64,000 nt of DNA from Cyanoderma ruficeps (lineage: Eukaryota > Chordata > Aves > Passeriformes > Timaliidae). Positions within the stretch are counted from its first letter, which is position 1. Every line of letters starts with the position of its first letter. A model generated the notes under the pieces. That model saw nothing but the letters and a program-made list of their open reading frames with translations, searched no databases and was not told the DNA's origin. Shown in pieces: positions 28,701 through 43,700 of the stretch. The stretch spans positions 5,583,205-5,647,204 of the forward strand of contig VZDJ01000056.1 of assembly GCA_008694505.1 (NCBI GenBank), given 5' to 3'. A program made the position numbers and the translations under genes.

Positions 28701-31700
28701 GGTTTCTGCACGTCTAATCCTACAGGCAGGGGAGCTGGGGCTGGCAGAGCTGCCCTGGACATGGGGACATGTGCAGCCACCAGCCATGGGGCTGATGCCA
28801 GAGGCACACACTGCACTATTCCCCCCACAGGGTGGGTGGAAAAAATAAGTATTGAGAATAAATACAGCAATGACTCACAGGGGTTATAGGGCTGGAACTG
28901 AACACAGTGAAGTGAGATTTTTTTTTGTTCTGAAAAGGAGCTATGTGAGTTCAAAAGCAGCGTTGGAAAAGGCTTTTAGAATGGATTCCAAAAAGCCACG
29001 GCAGTTAAGAAGGTTTTCCCATTTTCATGCTTCCCTGTTCAAAGGCACACAGTTCAAACTGAGGCAGCAATGCATTTCAAAAAGCCAATACTATTTCCCT
29101 CATTAACCTGAAAACCCTGAAGAGATCAGGCCTTCTAATTTCTAGCATTAAACTAGAACGTTTAAAGCATTTTCTGCATGTCCAGTCTAACGTTAGCTAA
29201 TTCACCTCTATATGAATCTCCATCCATTTGCACCCAAATTCCGATTGTATCAAAGGAGGTTTCCTTACTTTACTGGCTCCCATGACTCCCGCTCAAAGCC
29301 CCTGTGAATTGACTGTGCAATTGAGGACTCCATCAGATCGACATATCTAACAACAAGTGGAGCAAACAGGTCTTGGAGGTGTTTGTGGAATTTTCCATTG
29401 CACAAATTATCTAGAATAGATAAACAAAAGTATAGTAAGACACTACTGTTACTACAACCTCTGTAACAAACCACAGCGTGGCGCTTCATCAAACAATGAA
29501 TTTGAAAGTGAACAGGAAAACTTCAAGAACATAACAGGAGCTGGAGTTCATGACACAGACAGCAGGAATGACTTCTTACTCCAAACAAATAAACAGACAA
29601 TGAACTTCTTTTCAATTAATGTCAAACTTACAAATACATTATCACCTCCTGTGAATAAAACCAGTGTAAGAAACACAGCCTAGCAAATATTATGGCTTTA
29701 GCAGGTGGGAGAGTAATTTCTTTTCTGGTTGTTCAGTACCATGATGCTGGAACTTGATTTCTGAGCATGAGTCCCTGGCTTTTTTCACATAGTCTTAGAA
29801 AGGTAGCTGGGTCCTGGTCTAGGACCTAGCTGAGGCAATGCCAATTTTGCCACCAGCTCCCCAGGGAGGATTGGACTACCCAGGAAAGTGCCAAGTCCTC
29901 ACATGGCTTTGAAAGCATGGGCCCGAGTGCTTGGGGAATTATCTTATTTCACAATGCACTATTCTTCTGAACTACTCCTGCTTCCATTTACTTTAATATT
30001 TTCCTCTCTTCAATAAAATCTTAAAGCAGGGACCAGATTACTCCATGCTAAATAAATGCAGTACACACATATAAAATGATACACATATTTAATGACAATA
30101 AGATACAGAGTACCTAATTCCCTGCTTATCAGGCACCTATTACCAAGAGACTTGAGAAGACGAAGCAAAATAAAAGTTCAACTTCCCACCTTTGACGGTG
30201 GCGATTTAAGGGGTATGCTTTTTACTGGTAGCAATGGAATAAAATCAAGTTGATGCTAAAAAAGTCTGTAAATCTGTAAATCTCTGCCCATCTCAGTTCT
30301 CTGTGTGCTCTCTGTGCAGTAAGGAGAGGCTGAAAGCATTATCACTGAAAAGGAAATGATCAGAATACAAAATACATACAGTCACTACGGAGGGAATCGT
30401 TTATGAGCTGAAAGAGCGGGAAGCTGTCCCAGGTGTCTGGGGGCTGCACCTCTAACGCTGCATCCATATCCACTGCAAACAGGGACAGGAAGGTCTCCGC
30501 GTGCTCAACCATTAGGTCTGACCACCAAGCAAAGGCCTTCAGAGTTGGTAGAAAAAGATAATAAAGATGTGTATTAGTTCTAATAAAGCACAGGGAAAGA
30601 TGTTAGGCCACATGTCTTTAAAAAAAAAAAAAAGAAAAAGTGCATTTCATGGAAACTATCTTTATTGTAAAGAGAACAGTGCTTTGGAGCGCTAACCTGC
30701 ATGGGCAGTGCTAATCACAGAATTAGGCACTGCTGTTCTAACACACAGGTTTCTTGTAGAGGATCTCTTCAGAGCTCCACTGTAAAGGCATGCAGCTGTA
30801 ACATGGCAGAGGTTTCATCTGTTCAATTTACAATAAATGACTTCATTCATCATTAATGATAATAATTATTAGGAAAAAAATCAGCTATTTCTTATTTCTA
30901 AAGTACAGAAATTTGGGAGTTTCTTCACTGTGCCTGTGGGTTTTCTGACATGTTTTTCAACAGCTCAAATTCTACTTGAATTCAGTACTTGCATTTGTCT
31001 TGAAAAACTAGAAGCCTGACACATTAAAATATATCCTAAATCATTCACACTCAGTTTTAAAGATATTTCAAACATCACCAGTAAAAGTTATTACAGCACT
31101 GTTCATTTTACATGGTTAGCTAATACACTACCACCTTCATGATGCTACTGATTAGGAATCCATTACAAAGCTCTACTATCAACATGCCAAGGTAAAAAAA
31201 AATAAATGTCTACCGCAAGCCTATATTTTCACAGAGGCAGGAAAAACATATGTCTAAACTGGAAAACCAAAAAATACCAGTGAGGTAACTCATTCTCATG
31301 CACATGGGTCCTTAAGATTTGCTGTGCGGGCTCTCTGAGGTGACATTCACATCATACATGGCTCAGATGTGAATGCTGCAAATGCATGCATGCGTGTTCA
31401 GTAGTCACTTCTGGCTGGGAACATGCAATATGAGAAGAGCTGTCCATAGGACCATGTGCTGTCATTTTGAAAGGATAAGAAATTACTCAGTGACTTAAAG
31501 GAGCTAAGGAACAGCTTTGCGGCACTTGGCAAGAAAAAGGAACCTCTAGCTTAGGCACAAGAGTGGAGATGAAACGGAAGAGATTGGGAATGGAGGAGTC
31601 AGCTTGAAGAAGAATTGCCAGCCAGGGAGGGGCATTTTTTGCAGATTTTAGCAGACGTGAATGAGCAGAATGGGCTTTCACTCTCTCAGGTTTCAGTCTG

Positions 31701-34700
31701 GATTCACTGATGAAGAACTGCACTGACATGCACAGCACAACTCTACCTACAATTCACTTGGCCATGGAGAGGGAGCAGCACCCCCAAAACAAGTTACTGC
31801 CACAAGTTTCCTGTTTTGCCTCGACTTCTCAGCTGCCAGTGATACTGGCAGGGGGTCTTTGGAATTATCTCCACTCCTTCAATCCTTTGAAATATAAAGC
31901 AGACTGACACTGCCCTGCTACTATTCCATGAGTTGATATAAAATTGATGTGAAGGCATGGATAGATTGGGCACTGCACTCGGCATTGTCTTGCCAGAGCA
32001 CATCCAAGATGCAAAACAACCAAAACAACCACATGACCCCCAAACTAATCTTAGTATTGGGTCTGCCCTGTAATGGGCGTGAAGATGTGGACGAGGTGAG
32101 CTGTGCCATGAAGGCACAGTATCAGTGTCTGCCCGTGCCTAAAGCAGCAACACCAGCAGGTGAGTGCCCCAGTGGTCATTGCATGGGGACAAGGTGGCTG
32201 CAGCAGAGTCCTTTGTCTGCAAACTGTCCCCAGATTCAGGCCCATGGAGGAAGCTGTCCAGCTCTACTGCAGCATCTCCTGCTTAGGGATGCTCAGGGGA
32301 GCAGTGGTAGTGGTGACAGTGGCCCTGGGTGTCTGGCCACTCTGGAAAAGCCAAATCCAAGGTGAGGGAGCCTGTGTGGGGCTCAGATGTGGGATAGTGC
32401 TCTTCAGCTCTTCTCCACATTTCGTCCAGCCAGGCACAGGGCTGAATGCTGGTGAGTGCCATGCTGGGAGGCACCAAACTGCTGAGAGACCACAGAGGAA
32501 CCAAAACCATGAAGAAAGGGGTGTGCTCCTGAAGCCTGCTCCACCCTGCTCACAAAGGTGGGTGGGGAAGGAGCACTGCTGAGCAGTGGGGCTGTGCAGG
32601 CTCTCTTATGGTAGCAATGCCTGGCTGTGGTTTTCAGGGAGGCTGAGAGGTCTGTCCTTGCTCTGATGTGGCTTCTCTGGCTGTGCCTCTGCCTGCCCAG
32701 AGCCTGCCATGCTGGCACCCACCCAACACTGCCCACAGGGCCAGGGGCATGGAGCGACCGCTACGAAGGACTGATGGCAACCGGCATTTGAGGGGAAGGG
32801 AAAAGAGGGGAGGCCAAAGAATGTCTTCTGTAACAAATCCCAACATAAACACTTCAGAGTCCTGCAATAAGAACCTGTTTCCATGAAAAGGGGGAAAAAA
32901 AAAAAAGCTATTTTAAATAAAGAAAAGCATGTGATCAATGGTGAGGAAAAAAATATGCCCAAACCAGTAACAGTTTCCCTTTTGCTTGCAAAGTCAAATT
33001 TTAACTCCGTAATTCTCTAACTTACGTCAGGATCCTCAACCTCCTCCCTAATTTCTGTAAGCAGGATTGGTAACACCATACTTAGAAAACCTCCTTCAAG
33101 ATGGTAAAATTTCATTTATTTACCATCTACTTACCTGCTTTGCTTAAATAACAATGTAAAGGGGGAAAAATGTGTACTTTCTAGCCAAACACACCTATTA
33201 TTGTATATTTTACACATGGATACACATGTATATATGTATGATCTCAAGGAGTTAAGATACATATATACATATACACATATGTATACATAGAGAGAGAAAA
33301 CACACATTTAAAAACAGGTGAATGGCACTGTCTCTGGCATTTGTCATCAGTCATCCCGAGGAAGGGAAGGGGAGCTAGGAGATATCTGATGGGAGAGATG
33401 ATACAGTGACAGAGACCTCCCGCTCCCAGACTACAGACATAGGTAGGCACACAGATTCTGCTGTTTCTGCCTGTGCTGGGTTGCTTCTTTCTTATGGGTA
33501 AGACAAACAACAGACTAGACACGATATCCTCTTGTAATGATTTTTGAACATGATCTGAGTCTTATTTTCTACATTTTCATTAGGGAGTCTGCCTGGATGT
33601 CCACGTGAGAGAAAAAGGGGCATGTGTTAATTGCAAAAACTATTATTTTTCAGTAAAGTAAGGTATTTCTTCAGTAAGCAGTGCAACTTAATTTTCAGCT
33701 GAATAAGTGAAGTAGACCAAAGAGTCATACCTCACAGGACAAGCCTTCTCCAGGTGAGTGACAACATATTAAAAAAAGTCACCTGGAATTATATGGGGGG
33801 GAGGGGGGGGGAAGAAAGTGTAATACCTCAGCAGTGCTCATTGCACTGTAACAGCATAATGTGGCTACAACACATAACAAAAACCAGTGATAAACCACCC
33901 AGTCTTTTCTCTCTCTTCCCTGGGTGCAATTCAAAGAATGCAGAGAGCTGGCCAATTGCCTGTGCATGGCTGAAATGCCACAGCCACCCTCAGGACAGGG
34001 ATTCAAAACTGCACCGACAGTGTGCCGGGCTTCTGGAGAGAGATGGATTTCATCCTTCCAAGTCACCGGTCAGAACAAGGGATAGGGATGCCTCCTATCT
34101 GTGTTGGCATTAACCTTCTGTCTCTAATCAAAACCTTGTGACACAAAAGATGCTGGAGAACAGTTCTGAGCCTTCCTTCTCATGTGAGGATCTTGGCAGT
34201 GTGGCTGGCTGAGTGTGACTGGTCCTGCAACTGCTTCCTCTTCTCAAAATAAGCTGTTTTAAGAAACAGCTCCTTCCCAGCTGGTCGTACATCCAGCCTG
34301 TGCTGATGAGGAGTGGAACAAAACAGTTTTTGCACAAGCATAGTGCTCTCAAGCACCCCTTGCTTTAGCAAAAACGAGGTTTATTTCACTCTTCACCCCA
34401 TATATTCTCTCTCTACATATAAATACTGTATATCCAGTACAAGGCACATACAGACAAAACCAGAGGAAGACCACTACCATTCTAGGCACTCGTGTAGTAC
34501 TTAGCCCATCTCCACCACACTGTACTAGAGGTTGGGTGAATGCAAACGACAGGTAACAACAGGCTGAGGAGCGAGTCCAGGCAGGTAGGGTTGTGTTGGG
34601 ATGTAACTGCAGCGCTTGTAAAATATACCCATTGCTGCATGCATGGACTGGACTGCTATGCCACATTTACCCTCCTGTGTAGGGCTACCAGCTCTGCAAG

Positions 34701-37700
34701 CAGCCGACCCAAAGTTGCTGTTACATTCCTCGGTCAAAGTTACGGAAGCGAGGGCAACCAGGGTAAGATCCCAGTAGGAAACATGGCACTGAGAGGGCAT
34801 GCACGGAATATGACAGGAGTGACTCGTGTCATTCAGTTTTAGTCACATACCTCTTTCCCCTGCCAGGATCATCCAAGATTGAATGAACAGTAGAAAAACA
34901 GGGAGGAAATTTAAATATGTAATCAGGCATTAGTTGGGTTTTGTGGATTGCTGTGTATTATCAATAAGTAAAACTATATTGCATATTTAATACACACTGG
35001 AATGATTTTTAGGTGACTGTGAGATTATTTATCAAATGTTCTTAACGCAAAATATTGTGAGTATATCTATATATATATATATCAGTGGGAAGGAAAAGAG
35101 AAAATAGTGAAAGAGTGCAACAATACCTATAGTCATAAACAATAACTGTTCACTCTGAATTTTAAAATTATTAACTTCTCAATAACGCATTCAAGAGCAC
35201 CAGACTTACAGAGAACTCAGGGCTCAATCCTGCAAATACTTACATGGGTATGCAACATCACCTGCTCAGGCAGAAATGTCCTGACGTGCTGAGAGCAAGA
35301 CTACAGCCAGCCATGCCAGCTGCCTGTGGGATCAAGAGTTTCCAGGACCAAGCCTCACGATTTTCTGGTGAGACCAAGCCTCACGATATTTGACTATGAC
35401 ATGGTTTCAGTGGTTTTAAAACATGAATTTTTCTGTTAAGGTGCTTCGAAGAGTTAAGAGTGGTTGTATTAGGCCTTAGATAACCCAGACAATGAGTAAC
35501 GGAGCACAGTTCATCCTAACCTCCGTGACTAGTAACTGAGGTATTCCCAATAAGCCAAGGCAGAAGAGACCAACAGGAAACCAGGAGAGTTAATCATGTA
35601 CTGGAGGGGCCCAGGGAGACCCCTGGAAACAACCTGAATTCTCAGAAAGAGGCAGAAAGGAGAATTGTTCTGTTTTGTTGCAGTTTTCCTTGCTCCTCTC
35701 CGGACAGCAGGAGCGGCAGCTGCGGCAGGGACCCCGCTCATGCTGGCTGGAGGAACACACACAGAGGCCATGATTTGGAAATACGACCTTTCTGGAAAGT
35801 GGCCAGGCTTGCTCTTGCAGGTTGTTGGTGGTGAATATTTTGGCCAGATTTGGCTCCTGCTGGCACTGTCAGAAAGGCTGCAAACTGACACTGAGGAGAG
35901 CACAACTCAATTAATTCACCCTTTAGCCCTCCCTCCCCTCTGAAAACACAATCCTCCTGAAGTGTACTTTGCCTTCGTCATACTTGAGCGTACTTTCAGC
36001 TTTTAAAAAAGACAACCCAGCACCAGTTGGGAAGACATCACACAAATATACAAAGCTCCCACCAGGTCCTGTGGAAGACCTGGGGGGACATGGCCTCGCC
36101 AGGGATGCTGCTCACCTCTGCATGGTGCTCTTCATTTTGCTGTAGGACTTCAATTACCAACTCTGCCAGACGTATTGTGTCTTCTAACTTTTTAGCTGGT
36201 GTGACTAACCGGCCTACATTCTCTGTAGTACAAGAACTCAAGTTAAAAGGAAGGCAGGGTGAAAAGCTAGACGAAGAGTAAGTTATTTTAGAGGTTAAAA
36301 AAAAGAACCATAATATTCTGCAGCTTTAAAGATCTTTTCATGCATATGTTAAATGCTTATATAATTAGTACTGAGCAAACCAGAAAGCCACATTCGTTAT
36401 TATACTATGGAAATACAGTGCTCCAGCTCCAAATTTTACAATACTGTCAGAGTTGGTTTCCTTTATGGTGGCATTTTATTAGCTCAAATAAGAACATCAC
36501 ATTCCCTAAAGACAGCATCTGGCCACTAATGTATGAACAATATGTATCATTCGACGTAGATGATGCTATTATAGGAATCATGTCTATATTATTTAAAAAT
36601 TCTTTTAAGAAGATCAATTCAAACAAATCTGTCTGCACTTGTAATAAATTGTCAGACTCAAGCAATTTAAATGTCACCTGCTACTAAAAGCAAAACTCGC
36701 AGGTCTGTCTTGCTCCAGGATTTAACTCCACAAGGGTCAGGTGTTATGCATGCTGGAGGGAGTGAAAAGTGGTAAATCCCACGCTCAGAGGTAAGATTTG
36801 TATGGGAAAAGAGATGCAACTTTACAACAAAAACCCCGCAAAACAAACCAAAGAGTTTAAATCCTGGAGCTTGGTGTTTACCTATGTCGAGTTATTTTGC
36901 AGAGTTTTCTGAAAACTCCAAAAAATAATTAAATTATATTTTTCCAGGTAATTTTTATTATTAATAACACATTAAAAATATGAGGTGCTAACAATATGGA
37001 ATATTTAGAGCATTTCACTAGAAATAATGTAGAGGAAAAGAAAATAATCACAATTTCCCTGAACAACAGCTTCCGCAGAGCTGACCAGAGACACGCCTCT
37101 CTGGCTCACATCTAGGTCCCAGTCCCAGCTCTCCTGAGCAGCAAGGGCAAAGAGGGGCATTTCACTACACAGCCAGTTCATATCTCTGCATCCATAGTTA
37201 TTTTGGCCTCTCCATAGTATCAAATAGCAGCTGACTGCCCTGTGATGGTTGTTTGGAGCAGGAGTGGGATCCCTTGGGATCCATATGTCAACAGGCCAGG
37301 TACTGACTGGGCATCTTGCTCCAGCCTTCCACACACTATTATTTTTTTCCTAGTGTTTTGGTCTTGTTTACTGGTGGGACAGAAAGTTGAGGTTGCACAA
37401 GGTGGCCTGTTCTGCTTGACGGGGTCACCCAGGAAGAAATCCCTGCCTTGCTGAAGGCTCAGGGAGCGTCCAGGACTTCATTCTCCCCCTCAAAGTCTTG
37501 CCAGCCCGTAGCTCTCCCTGAATACCTGTTTACAGGTTACACAGTTGCCATGAAAAGGAAAGCTGTATGTTTCAGGACAGTTCTAAATGTGGCTGTGTTT
37601 TGGAGGAGTTCAGCAAGCTGGAGCCTGGAACTGTAGGGGCTCAGCTTGGCTGAGGGATGGTAAAGCACCATGCAAATGAACTCTACAGTTTTACTGATCT

Positions 37701-40700
37701 ATGGCACAGATAAGGGTCTTGGGTGTTTCTTCTCCAGTTTTTCTGCTGTTTCTTGTATCACTGGAAACACAAAAAAAAAATCAAGGCTCCCCTTAATATA
37801 ATTTACTGAGCAAATAGTGAAATTGGAGAGCTCCTGGTTAACTCCTCAGTCTTTGTCCTATACGATCCAGCACCTCAATGGCTACAAGAAGGAGAAACCA
37901 CTTCCTTTTGGAAAAGGAGCCCAAAGCCAGGTCCCTCAGTAAGATCTGGTTGTCTCTGCACCTCCGAAGCCAAGGGGAAGCTTTTCCATTGATCAGTGCA
38001 GCATCAGGCCCATTCTCATTTGCAACATTGATCTGCTCTCAAATATAACTAAAAGACAAAAGTGTTAATAAGAACAACTGCTCAAAGATGCTGTCTTTAA
38101 AGAAAATATTGATGCTTATATAACTTTGGCAGCCAGCAGATGTCAATCTTAATTTTTTTCCTTCTTATTTTAAATATTTCCCTGGTTAAGTTACTATACA
38201 TCAGAATATTCTGCTAAGATAGCTGGAGCACTGACAGTTACATGAAACGTATACGATATACTTATCAAACATTTCATCCAACATCATGTAAAGCTCATAC
38301 ATATTTATAGTTTCCATGCAAAATGTTATGCAACAACAATGTTATTTTGTGCTGACGTTGATATTTGAAAATGTTGCATATGTCAGACATTGCTAGACAA
38401 AAAAATGTGGACATTTTGAAATAAATGCTACCTCTAAATCTCTAAAACCTACCACGTCGCGCTAGGTGTTTTGTATAAAGCTGCATGTGAGGACTAGCTT
38501 TCTACAGCTACACGAGCGGCTGCTAGACTAGAAAACCACTGAATAAAAGAAAGGAAGACTATTACAGTACTTGGCGGCTGTTTGGCCATGCCTTTGAGCA
38601 TATGATCTATCATGTTAGTCTGCGTTTGAGGAGATGATGGTGGCCCAGCCGGCGGCTTAGGCTTGGGCGGACGGGCTGGTTGTGCATGACGGAGAGAGAG
38701 ACGCCAAAAGTAAAGAGACAAATGACTTCGTAAACAGTGACAAAAAAGATGGAAATTTCAAAAGGAACATAAGCAGAAATGATCAAACGCAAATGGAATA
38801 AGCTGCTGGGTTTTTGCTTATCGGTATTTGGGGTATTACACGGTAATGACACCATTTTGACAACACATATTCTAGAAGTCAGCAGATTCGAACATCCTAC
38901 AGTACCGTGCAATCAGAAAGCAAAAATTCTATGCAAGCATGAAACCTCACTTTGCACAGTCACACGAGGAGACCGAGATGGGTTAATTCAGTTAAAACTC
39001 TGGAATTCAGAAAAGGTGAACTACAAACACGACTTGTAGTCAGCTCCCCAACGCTTAGGCACGTTTAGCAATAGAATAATGAGCCATAAGAATTAATTGC
39101 TTTGCAAATATCAATTACACATTTTAGAATTAAACGTCACTGTTGGTTAAAGGGAGCTATAAAATATTCTTGTGCAATTTAAACATGTAAAAAAATCTGT
39201 CACTTAAAAATGTGTGGTTCCTGATCGTTTCCAGCTCATTTAATTATTTTCAACTTGGAATTCTAGTGGCTTTTATATTCTGGGTTGAATCATATATAAA
39301 AACTTGCCAGCTCTATCAAATATGTTACTTGCTATTCCAAATGTTAGAATACTGCAATCAGGACTTGACCCATCTGTCATATAGTTTACAATATCAGCAT
39401 AGGAAAAATTCAAAGAAAATAGCCTTTCCTTTTACATACACCCAGAGAATAAATTATATACTGTGAATATATTAACACAATAGTTTCTATTCCTTTTAAT
39501 AACAGTTTTTAGCAGCATTGTGACTATTTTTAATCGTGTCATTTGCAAGGAATCTGGCATATTTATCTGGACATTCTATTGCCAAAAGTCCTTGCCATTT
39601 TGCTTGCATTTTCCAGTGGGGGAAAAAAAAAGCAGTTGGCTTGTGCAAAGGAGATTTCTGATTGCTTTTATTTCTCACAGAACTATAACACTTATCGAAG
39701 TATAATAAAGAATATTCAAGTAAACCATTAAGGAATGTGAGTTAGGTTGGTGCCCCTCTCCATACACAGGGATAGATATACATACATACATAAAAACACA
39801 CACAGTGCACACGTGTGTGCCCACACACACACATTTTTAGTCTTTTAAGCTGTATAATGATTAATTCAGACCCTCAGATTCAAGCTACCGCCTTTCTTTC
39901 TTTTCCTTGTTTTCTTACAACAGGAAAAGCAAATCTATTCATTCATCTCTGGAGTAATCCTGTTCTTTGTTCAATATTTACCAAGGGTGACTTTGTCCAC
40001 AGAAACAAACCTCTCAGCCTCAAGTGACAAAAATAACTGCTTTTTGGGTGCTGGCCTAATGACTTTCACTCTACTTTAAAACATAAGCAAGAATTCAATT
40101 TGGCTACTCACTGATTGCTCCTGAGCTTGACATGCAGGTGTAGGAAGAATATTTTACTGCCCATCACTATGGAGAGCAGTTTGTGCCAAGGTCTCTGAAT
40201 GGGAAGGGATGGTGGGGAGCAGGAACTGTACCAGTCCTCTCACCCATGTCTGACAACCACAGGGTGGGAACCCCTTGCCACCCAGGGGAGCCTGTTGGGC
40301 GTCAAAGTTGGGGGTGTCAAAGACAGAGAGCTCTTCCTATGAGTGCCAAAGCCAAGGTGAAAGGAATCTGAGTTGCACCCCAAGCATCCTTAAATCTGGA
40401 GTCTAGCCCCTGCACCTCCATCAGCTACCTATCCAAAAATAGCTCCAAGGCTTCACAGACATCCAGACCCCAGAGTGTTGAACGGGCCTGATTAACACAA
40501 GTGTTTTCTGTCCTAGGGAAAAGTCATTAATAGAGAAGGAGGAGGAGGAAAAGGCAAGAGATGCAGCAGCATCTTCACGAGTCGCTAGTGCAGCGTGTAC
40601 AGAACAGCTTGGAGGAGGCTCCCGCTGTGCAGTTGTCAGCACAGTGCCCCAGGGTGGCTCTCACTTCTCTGGGGGGCCTGTGAGAGACCCCTCCAGCACC

Positions 40701-43700
40701 TTACCCTGCTCCTGGCATCCCCCCACCACCACCCGCTCTTGGAAACAAGCTCCCACAAGGCACTGGAGCAGGCTAAGCAACAAACTCTTGATATAATTCT
40801 GATCTGGCCCAATCTGCACAAATATTCAGCTCCTTTCGCACATTTCAATTTTTCAGACCCAAATTCAAGGCTCTGGCATGATAACTATGGAACCACCTGG
40901 AGCTGAAGGAGGGGAAGTGTTCTCTCTGTTCCTGGGGGCACTGAACACCCGTGAGCCCCAACTCATGCTTTTCTTTGTCGTTTCTTTATCACAAGAAAAC
41001 GTAAAAGATTAAGGTCTGGCTAAGGAAAGGGATTAATTTCCTCTGTAAATTTAAATAGAAATGGGCTATGAGGCACTCTGTAAATTTAAATAGAAACGCA
41101 CTATGAGGCACTAGAGTTCACATACTTCTCTAGGTCCAGGTCTCAGAGATGACAGGTGAGGTCCCTTTCAAGGGGTGGCTCAGCTCCCGCTCAGAGCAAG
41201 GGAGATGTTTGAGGCTGGATGGGTTTTATGGCACTTGCTAGTGATCAGCTGCAGCGTGTGGCAAGTTTTGTTTCACTTCGGCTTCTCTTTTTTCGCTGTC
41301 CTTTTCCTCTCTAGTCCCTCACTACAGCCAGTAGCTACTACAGTTTAAGTATCAGAAATGCTCTTGTACGTGCTGCTCATGTGTGTCAGATGAGTAAGAT
41401 TTAAACACCTTCATCACTGAAATCAGAGCCAGGAGCAGCTTCTTACTGCCTGACAAAATGCTTTCCTGGACAAACTTCTTCTAAAGGTTTTTATGCTTCT
41501 GCATGATATTGGCACATAAAATACTTGCAGAAGCTCAAATTACTTGGAAAATTCTGGGTTTGTGCTCGCGATGAGCTTCAGCCTGCAATAACAGGTATAC
41601 TGATAAATCTGTGCTACTTTGGGTATAGATATTGCACACAATTCATTGTGTGTGACTCTTTACAGACTGGAAGATTTTTGAAGTATATATTTCTCCCTCG
41701 GCACTATGATTTTTGCTACATGGGTTACTACGATATCAGCGACATTAAGAATTATACTTGCAACAGAAGAATAGTATTGATTTTTCATATTTTTTAGAAG
41801 CGTAGCCACTGATTCAATTATTTCCTCATAATAATTAAAAATATATGACCCTTGCCAAAGGCTTTAGCATCCAAGTGTTATGTGTGCATTCATTTGTGAG
41901 CCAATCATCAAAACTATAGAAAAAGCTGTTGTTCTCAAGAAAACTATAAAGCATAATGGACTTAGCCCAAGGACAAGGAAGGGCGGCCTTTTATTATACT
42001 CATGAAATTAATTTTCGTGGATTTGAAAGGGATTTCACAGTGATGGTATTTTTTCTCTCAAAATTAGATGTTTTATTTTAAAGGAAAGGAAAAAAATCAT
42101 AGAATTTTTTTTTATTTTTTAAATTCAGCAAGAGATGCCAATTCACCTCAAAACCTCAACATGCTGAAGAGAAAAGTGCTCTCCTGATTTTCTAGTGATT
42201 ATTGAGCCTAGTGAAGAATTTGTGCCTCTCTGAATTGTGCCTCATGCCCCAGCCAGCAAGTTGCTCCCGCAGTTGGTGGGAGACTCGTAGAAAGAAAACA
42301 TCAGAATGCAGATCTCCGGATTTCTGAAGCTCTTGCAATAACTTTGTACTGCTTCAGACACTGCCTTCGAAAGGGCAAGAGGAAATCTTGAAAGCTGCGT
42401 AACAATTCTTTGTTAAACACAGCCAAATGCCACTTCAAGGAATGAAACAAATAAAGCAGCATTTCAGCACGCATGGATACAGGTTATAGTCATGCCTGAG
42501 TGAAAGTACAGGATTTATTCATGACTTCAGCCTCCACTCCTGCACACAAAGATGAATGTTTTCATATATTTTACATTTTTATTTACTCAAAGAATGCAAT
42601 TTTTTTTTTTAAAGCTTTGTGGTTTATCACAAATGCTGGCGTGATTGCCAAGCCAGGGTTGCGCTGACAGATCACACAGGACCTCTCCTTTCCTCGGACC
42701 TGGTCAACCAACAGGCAGTTCAGCTCCTCAACTGAGTTACGGATATGTGCACAGAGCTTCCCAGGCTGAGATCCAGAAATAGGGAGGGCGAGTGACGTAA
42801 AGTGAGCATGGGACTGTGACAAGGGCCAGTACGAATGCCTTGGAAAATGCCACTGCTTCTTAACAACCTGCTGTGTTGCTCTAGTCTAAAACCAACCTCT
42901 CCTGCACCCGTTTCCTCGGTGGAGGACGCCTTTCACGCCTGCTGGGGCGAGTTACGATCAAGATGCTCCATGGTTGGTGCCAGCTCGGGCTGACGCAGCC
43001 CAAGCTGCCGTGCTCAGTCCCTCTCCTATGGGTGCACCCGGGTCCCCAGCCTGACACAGGCATCTGAGGGATGTCTGCCTCTGTACAGGCACTGAAACTG
43101 CCCCTCGCTGCTCCATGGGCAGCACTGACCCCTGAGCTGACCAGGTTCCACCTTCACACCCACGTGGCATCACCACTGGGTGTGTTTTCAAGTGAGGTCA
43201 AGCTTCCCCAGGATTCCATGCAGAGAGGACAGAGTGTGCCAGCCATGCAGCAAGGTGAGATGTGGTGCCTTAGGTGGCCCCTTCCCTGCACAGGGGATGG
43301 AGCAGCTGCTGGACAAGCAAAAACCTGGTATTTTTGGATAGCCCAAGAGTAGGTGATTTGCCTTGGGGACAGAGCAATAGGAGTTCAGTGGGTCCTTCTG
43401 CTCTCCAGCTACTTTCCACTGCTCTGCCACCCACACCCTGGCACTAAACACCGAGGTGAGACCTGTCTCCTGCCCCATGTCTCCATCACTGCTCATCTCT
43501 GTGCACCAACTCAGCACTGCCACGAGAAACCTCTCCCTACAGAGACCAAACCCACACTGCAATAAGAGAATTACTCAGTCTGAAAACTGAACTCCCCCCT
43601 CCAGTCTTACATCAAACACAATCAGTTGTCAAACTGACAACTTCTGGCTCGGCTGGCACCACCTCTGAAGCTGCCAGTATCCAACTCCAGCAGTGCAAGG

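Larger units (their letters stand above)
30537..36115 (-). other. CADPS: CADPS intron, 5.6 kb
   Basis: The intron contains an AT-rich inverted repeat (33226-33270), a plus-strand G-run (33795-33811), a TA microsatellite (about 35060-35083), a 26-bp direct repeat (35346 on) and a probable relic of an old amniote repeat at about 35210-35255. I looked for an additional small exon between HHAE and AFAWW and did not find a convincing one. Confidence 0.8.

Noticed and set aside
30537..36115. Possible extra small exon between HHAE and AFAWW, which I vaguely remember from mammalian isoforms
   Set aside because: I scanned the minus strand of this intron for a short phase-0 segment with plausible splice sites and a fitting sequence and found none I could defend.
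38566..38675. Alternative donor ACT|GTAATA for the proline-rich exon
   Set aside because: It would leave the exon in phase 0, which is incompatible with the phase of 36116-36222. The A|GTACTG donor is weaker but keeps frame.
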